Assembly: GCA_029977705.1 (NCBI GenBank)
Contig: JAPOKJ010000009.1
Location: 19,138-83,137 of the forward strand
Direction: 5' to 3'
Length of the DNA: 64,000 nucleotides
Source of the DNA: Burkholderiales bacterium
Lineage (GTDB): Bacteria > Pseudomonadota > Gammaproteobacteria > Burkholderiales > Burkholderiaceae_E
The notes beneath the pieces are model-generated. The model ran no database searches and had not been told where the DNA came from. It saw only the letters and a list, made by a program, of their open reading frames with translations. Shown piece by piece: positions 61,357 through 64,000 of this stretch. The position numbers and the translations under genes are program-made. Position 1 is the stretch's first letter, and every line of letters starts with the position of its first letter.

Positions 61357-61462
61357 GCAGCGTGACGCGGGGTGAGTGGCGGAGCGAAATAAAGAAGGGA
61401 GGGTTGGCCGCAGGCCAGCCCGGAAGGACATTCGCGGAGCCACTCACCCCGTGTCGCGATGC
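61357..61462. repeat. Structured inverted-repeat element 2 (opposite orientation)
   Basis: Outer arms 61357-61380 and 61439-61462 are complementary over 24 bp with three mismatches; twelve central pairs (GGGGTGAGTGGC) are perfect. On the minus strand the 60-nt core (61439 to 61380) starts CTCCGCGAATGTCC and ends CTTTATTTCGCTCCG, as in element 1, but its hairpin is TGGCC-TGC-GGCCA and its arms differ. It lies 41 bp past the acyl-CoA dehydrogenase stop. Confidence 0.8.
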
Positions 61463-61503
61463 CTTGAACCACTCGCAGTGAACGCGCAAGCGAGCGACCC
61501 AAC

Positions 61504-62682
<1,179 letters not shown>

Positions 62683-62900
62683 GGGGTGTACCTCTCGTCT
62701 GCAGCGCGGCGGCAACCGGCGCCAGGGAGCAGTGAGCATACGCTGCGTCGCTGCAGGCGAGGGCTTCAAAATTCATCGAATGAACGGATCCTTCTGGTGC
62801 CGGCGTGTTAGCGTGTATCTGCCTTGCCCTCATTCGGACCAGGTCCCTGCGCCCCACGCGCGCCTGCCACCGGATGCTCAGCCCGACCTGGAGCGTGCCT

Positions 62901-63899
62901 ATGGACTTCCAATCACCGCTGCGCCGGCGCCTGACCGCCGGCCTGACCCTGGGCCTGGTGTCTCCAGCCTTGCGTGCCCAGGCAGGCGGCGAGCGCTACC
63001 CCGCCAAGCCGATCCGCATGATCGTGCCGGCCGCCGCCGGTGGCCCCAGCGACCTGGTGGCGCGCATGGTGGCCCAGAAGCTGGGCGAAGCGCTGGGCGG
63101 GCCGGTGGTGGTCGAGAACATGGCCGGCGCCGGCATGATGCTGGGCACCTCGGCGGTGGCCAAGGCTGCGGGCGATGGTCATACCCTGCTGTTCACCACC
63201 AGCAATCCGATCGTGATGTCGCCCTTCACGATGAAAAAGCTCCCCTACGATGTCCGCAAGGACTTCGTCACCGTGGCCCACATCGGCACCACCTCCCTGG
63301 CGATGTATGTCAACACGGCCACCCCGATCCGCTCGGTGCGCGAATTCGGCGAAGCTGCCCGAAGCGCTGCCGGCGCGCTCTCCTATGGTTCGTATGGCGT
63401 CGGCTCGAGCGCACACGTGCTGATGGAATACCTGGCCCGCCAACTGGGTGTGAAGGTCGTGCATGTCCCTTACAAGGGCGTGGCGCCGATGATCCAGGAT
63501 CTGGTGGGCGGGCAGCTGTCCACCGCGATCGCCGACCTGGGCGTGCCGGCCCCCTTCGTCAAAAGTGGTCGGCTGCGCAGCATTGCGGTGACCGGGAATC
63601 GCCGTGCACCGGCCTTGCCAGAGGTGCCCACCTTTGGCGAGCAGGGCATTGCCGGCATGGAGCCCTTTTCGCCCTGGTGGGGTGTGTTCGCGCCTGCGGC
63701 CACGGCGCCGGGCATCGTGGCACGCCTGGGCAACGAGGTGGCGCGCATTGCCCGCACGCCGGAGTTCGTGAACCGTCTGGGCGAGCTGGGCGGACAGGTC
63801 ACCGGCGAGGGCCCGGAGCGGGCCAGCGCCATCGTGCGCAGTGAATGGGATCAGTGGGCGCGCATCATCGGCGAACTCAAGGACATCTCCTTCGAGTAG
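62901..63899 (+). CDS. Bug-family (TctC-like) solute-binding protein
   Basis: 332 residues from the ATG at 62901 (GGAG upstream); the upstream in-frame extension is rejected because it lacks a signal. The signal peptide ends ALRAQAG. Motifs: YPAKPIRMIVPAAAGGPSDL, VVVENMAGAGMMLGTS, YGSYGVGSSAHVLMEYL, VPYKGVAPMIQDL. Probably delivers a ligand for the degradation genes nearby; no transporter genes are adjacent. Confidence 0.92.
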   Translation: MDFQSPLRRRLTAGLTLGLVSPALRAQAGGERYPAKPIRMIVPAAAGGPSDLVARMVAQKLGEALGGPVVVENMAGAGMMLGTSAVAKAAGDGHTLLFTTSNPIVMSPFTMKKLPYDVRKDFVTVAHIGTTSLAMYVNTATPIRSVREFGEAARSAAGALSYGSYGVGSSAHVLMEYLARQLGVKVVHVPYKGVAPMIQDLVGGQLSTAIADLGVPAPFVKSGRLRSIAVTGNRRAPALPEVPTFGEQGIAGMEPFSPWWGVFAPAATAPGIVARLGNEVARIARTPEFVNRLGELGGQVTGEGPERASAIVRSEWDQWARIIGELKDISFE

Positions 63900-63932
63900 A
63901 TGTCGGCCCTCGTGCCTGTCGACACCCGCGGC

Positions 63933-64000
63933 TCAATCCACCTGTGCGCCCGACAGCCTGATGACTGGCGCCCACTTGCGGATCTCGCTGTCGATGAAGG
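63933..64000 (-). CDS. Bug-family solute-binding protein (3' end only)
   Basis: The last 21 visible codons end FIDSEIRKWAPVIRLSGAQV-D, the characteristic C-terminus of Bug/TctC receptors (E.RKW.PVI..SG...). The gene continues past the right edge. It converges on the previous Bug gene. Confidence 0.7.
   Translation of the reverse strand, partial: FIDSEIRKWAPVIRLSGAQVD

Noticed and set aside
61284..61481. Small protein gene between the structured elements
   Set aside because: The frame runs into element 2, has no ribosome site, and its translation simply follows the repeat sequence.

Overview
The window is high-GC chromosomal DNA of a betaproteobacterium, almost certainly order Burkholderiales. 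The evidence is the gene order hemA-prfA-prmC, kdsD-kdsC-lptCAB-rpoN-hpf-ptsN-hprK-rapZ and lolB-ispE-tRNA(Gln)-prs-rplY-pth, a six-gene mla operon, and four Bug-type (TctC-like) periplasmic receptors. I do not name a genus. There is no sign of prophage, plasmid, transposase or CRISPR.

Layout. (1) 1-3.5 kb, minus strand: the start of a thiosulfate-oxidation (sox) block: soxH-like hydrolase, ArsR-type regulator, a small cytochrome c, soxC and the first codons of soxD. Two AT-rich, partly palindromic sites with the same sequence pattern lie upstream of soxH and soxC and look like operators. (2) 3.5-6.6 kb: a coupled NqrB/RnfD-like membrane protein and DUF2330 protein, then a YqaA-type membrane protein. 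(3) 6.6-12.4 kb, plus strand: ilvA, an orphan OmpR-type response regulator, hemA-prfA-prmC. (4) 12.6-22.8 kb: six exported proteins built from DUF11-like modules, including a tandem duplication of a two-gene unit and a 1706-residue predicted outer-membrane barrel. This is the least ordinary coding region here and the best candidate for an undescribed system. (5) 22.9-24.9 kb: M20 amidohydrolase, grxD, a small holin-like membrane protein. (6) 25-30.7 kb, minus strand: an ABC-2 exporter plus mlaB-C-A-D-E-F for retrograde phospholipid transport. (7) 30.9-41.5 kb: kefB-like antiporter, then Kdo/LPS biosynthesis and transport, sigma-54, nitrogen-PTS and rapZ. (8) 41.4-51.8 kb: mutY, a dynamin-like GTPase, mutM, a TPR protein, lolB, ispE, tRNA-Gln, prs, rplY, pth. 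(9) 52-64 kb: accessory metabolism: an orphan BcsE-like protein, a 5'-nucleotidase, a carbohydrate porin, an acyl-CoA synthetase, a 2-TM K+ channel, a Baeyer-Villiger-type monooxygenase, an acyl-CoA dehydrogenase and the Bug receptors.

Between the monooxygenase and the acyl-CoA dehydrogenase (convergent genes) lie two related, highly structured, inverted-repeat elements. They share a 60-nt core, show compensatory changes in an internal hairpin and in the outer arms, and each sits the same distance behind the stop codon of its own neighbouring gene. They are the strongest non-coding signal in the window.

Much of the window serves the cell envelope: lipid transport (Mla), LPS transport (Lpt, Kds), lipoprotein sorting (LolB), porins and the DUF11 locus. 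All function calls come from reading the sequence; no database search was run.
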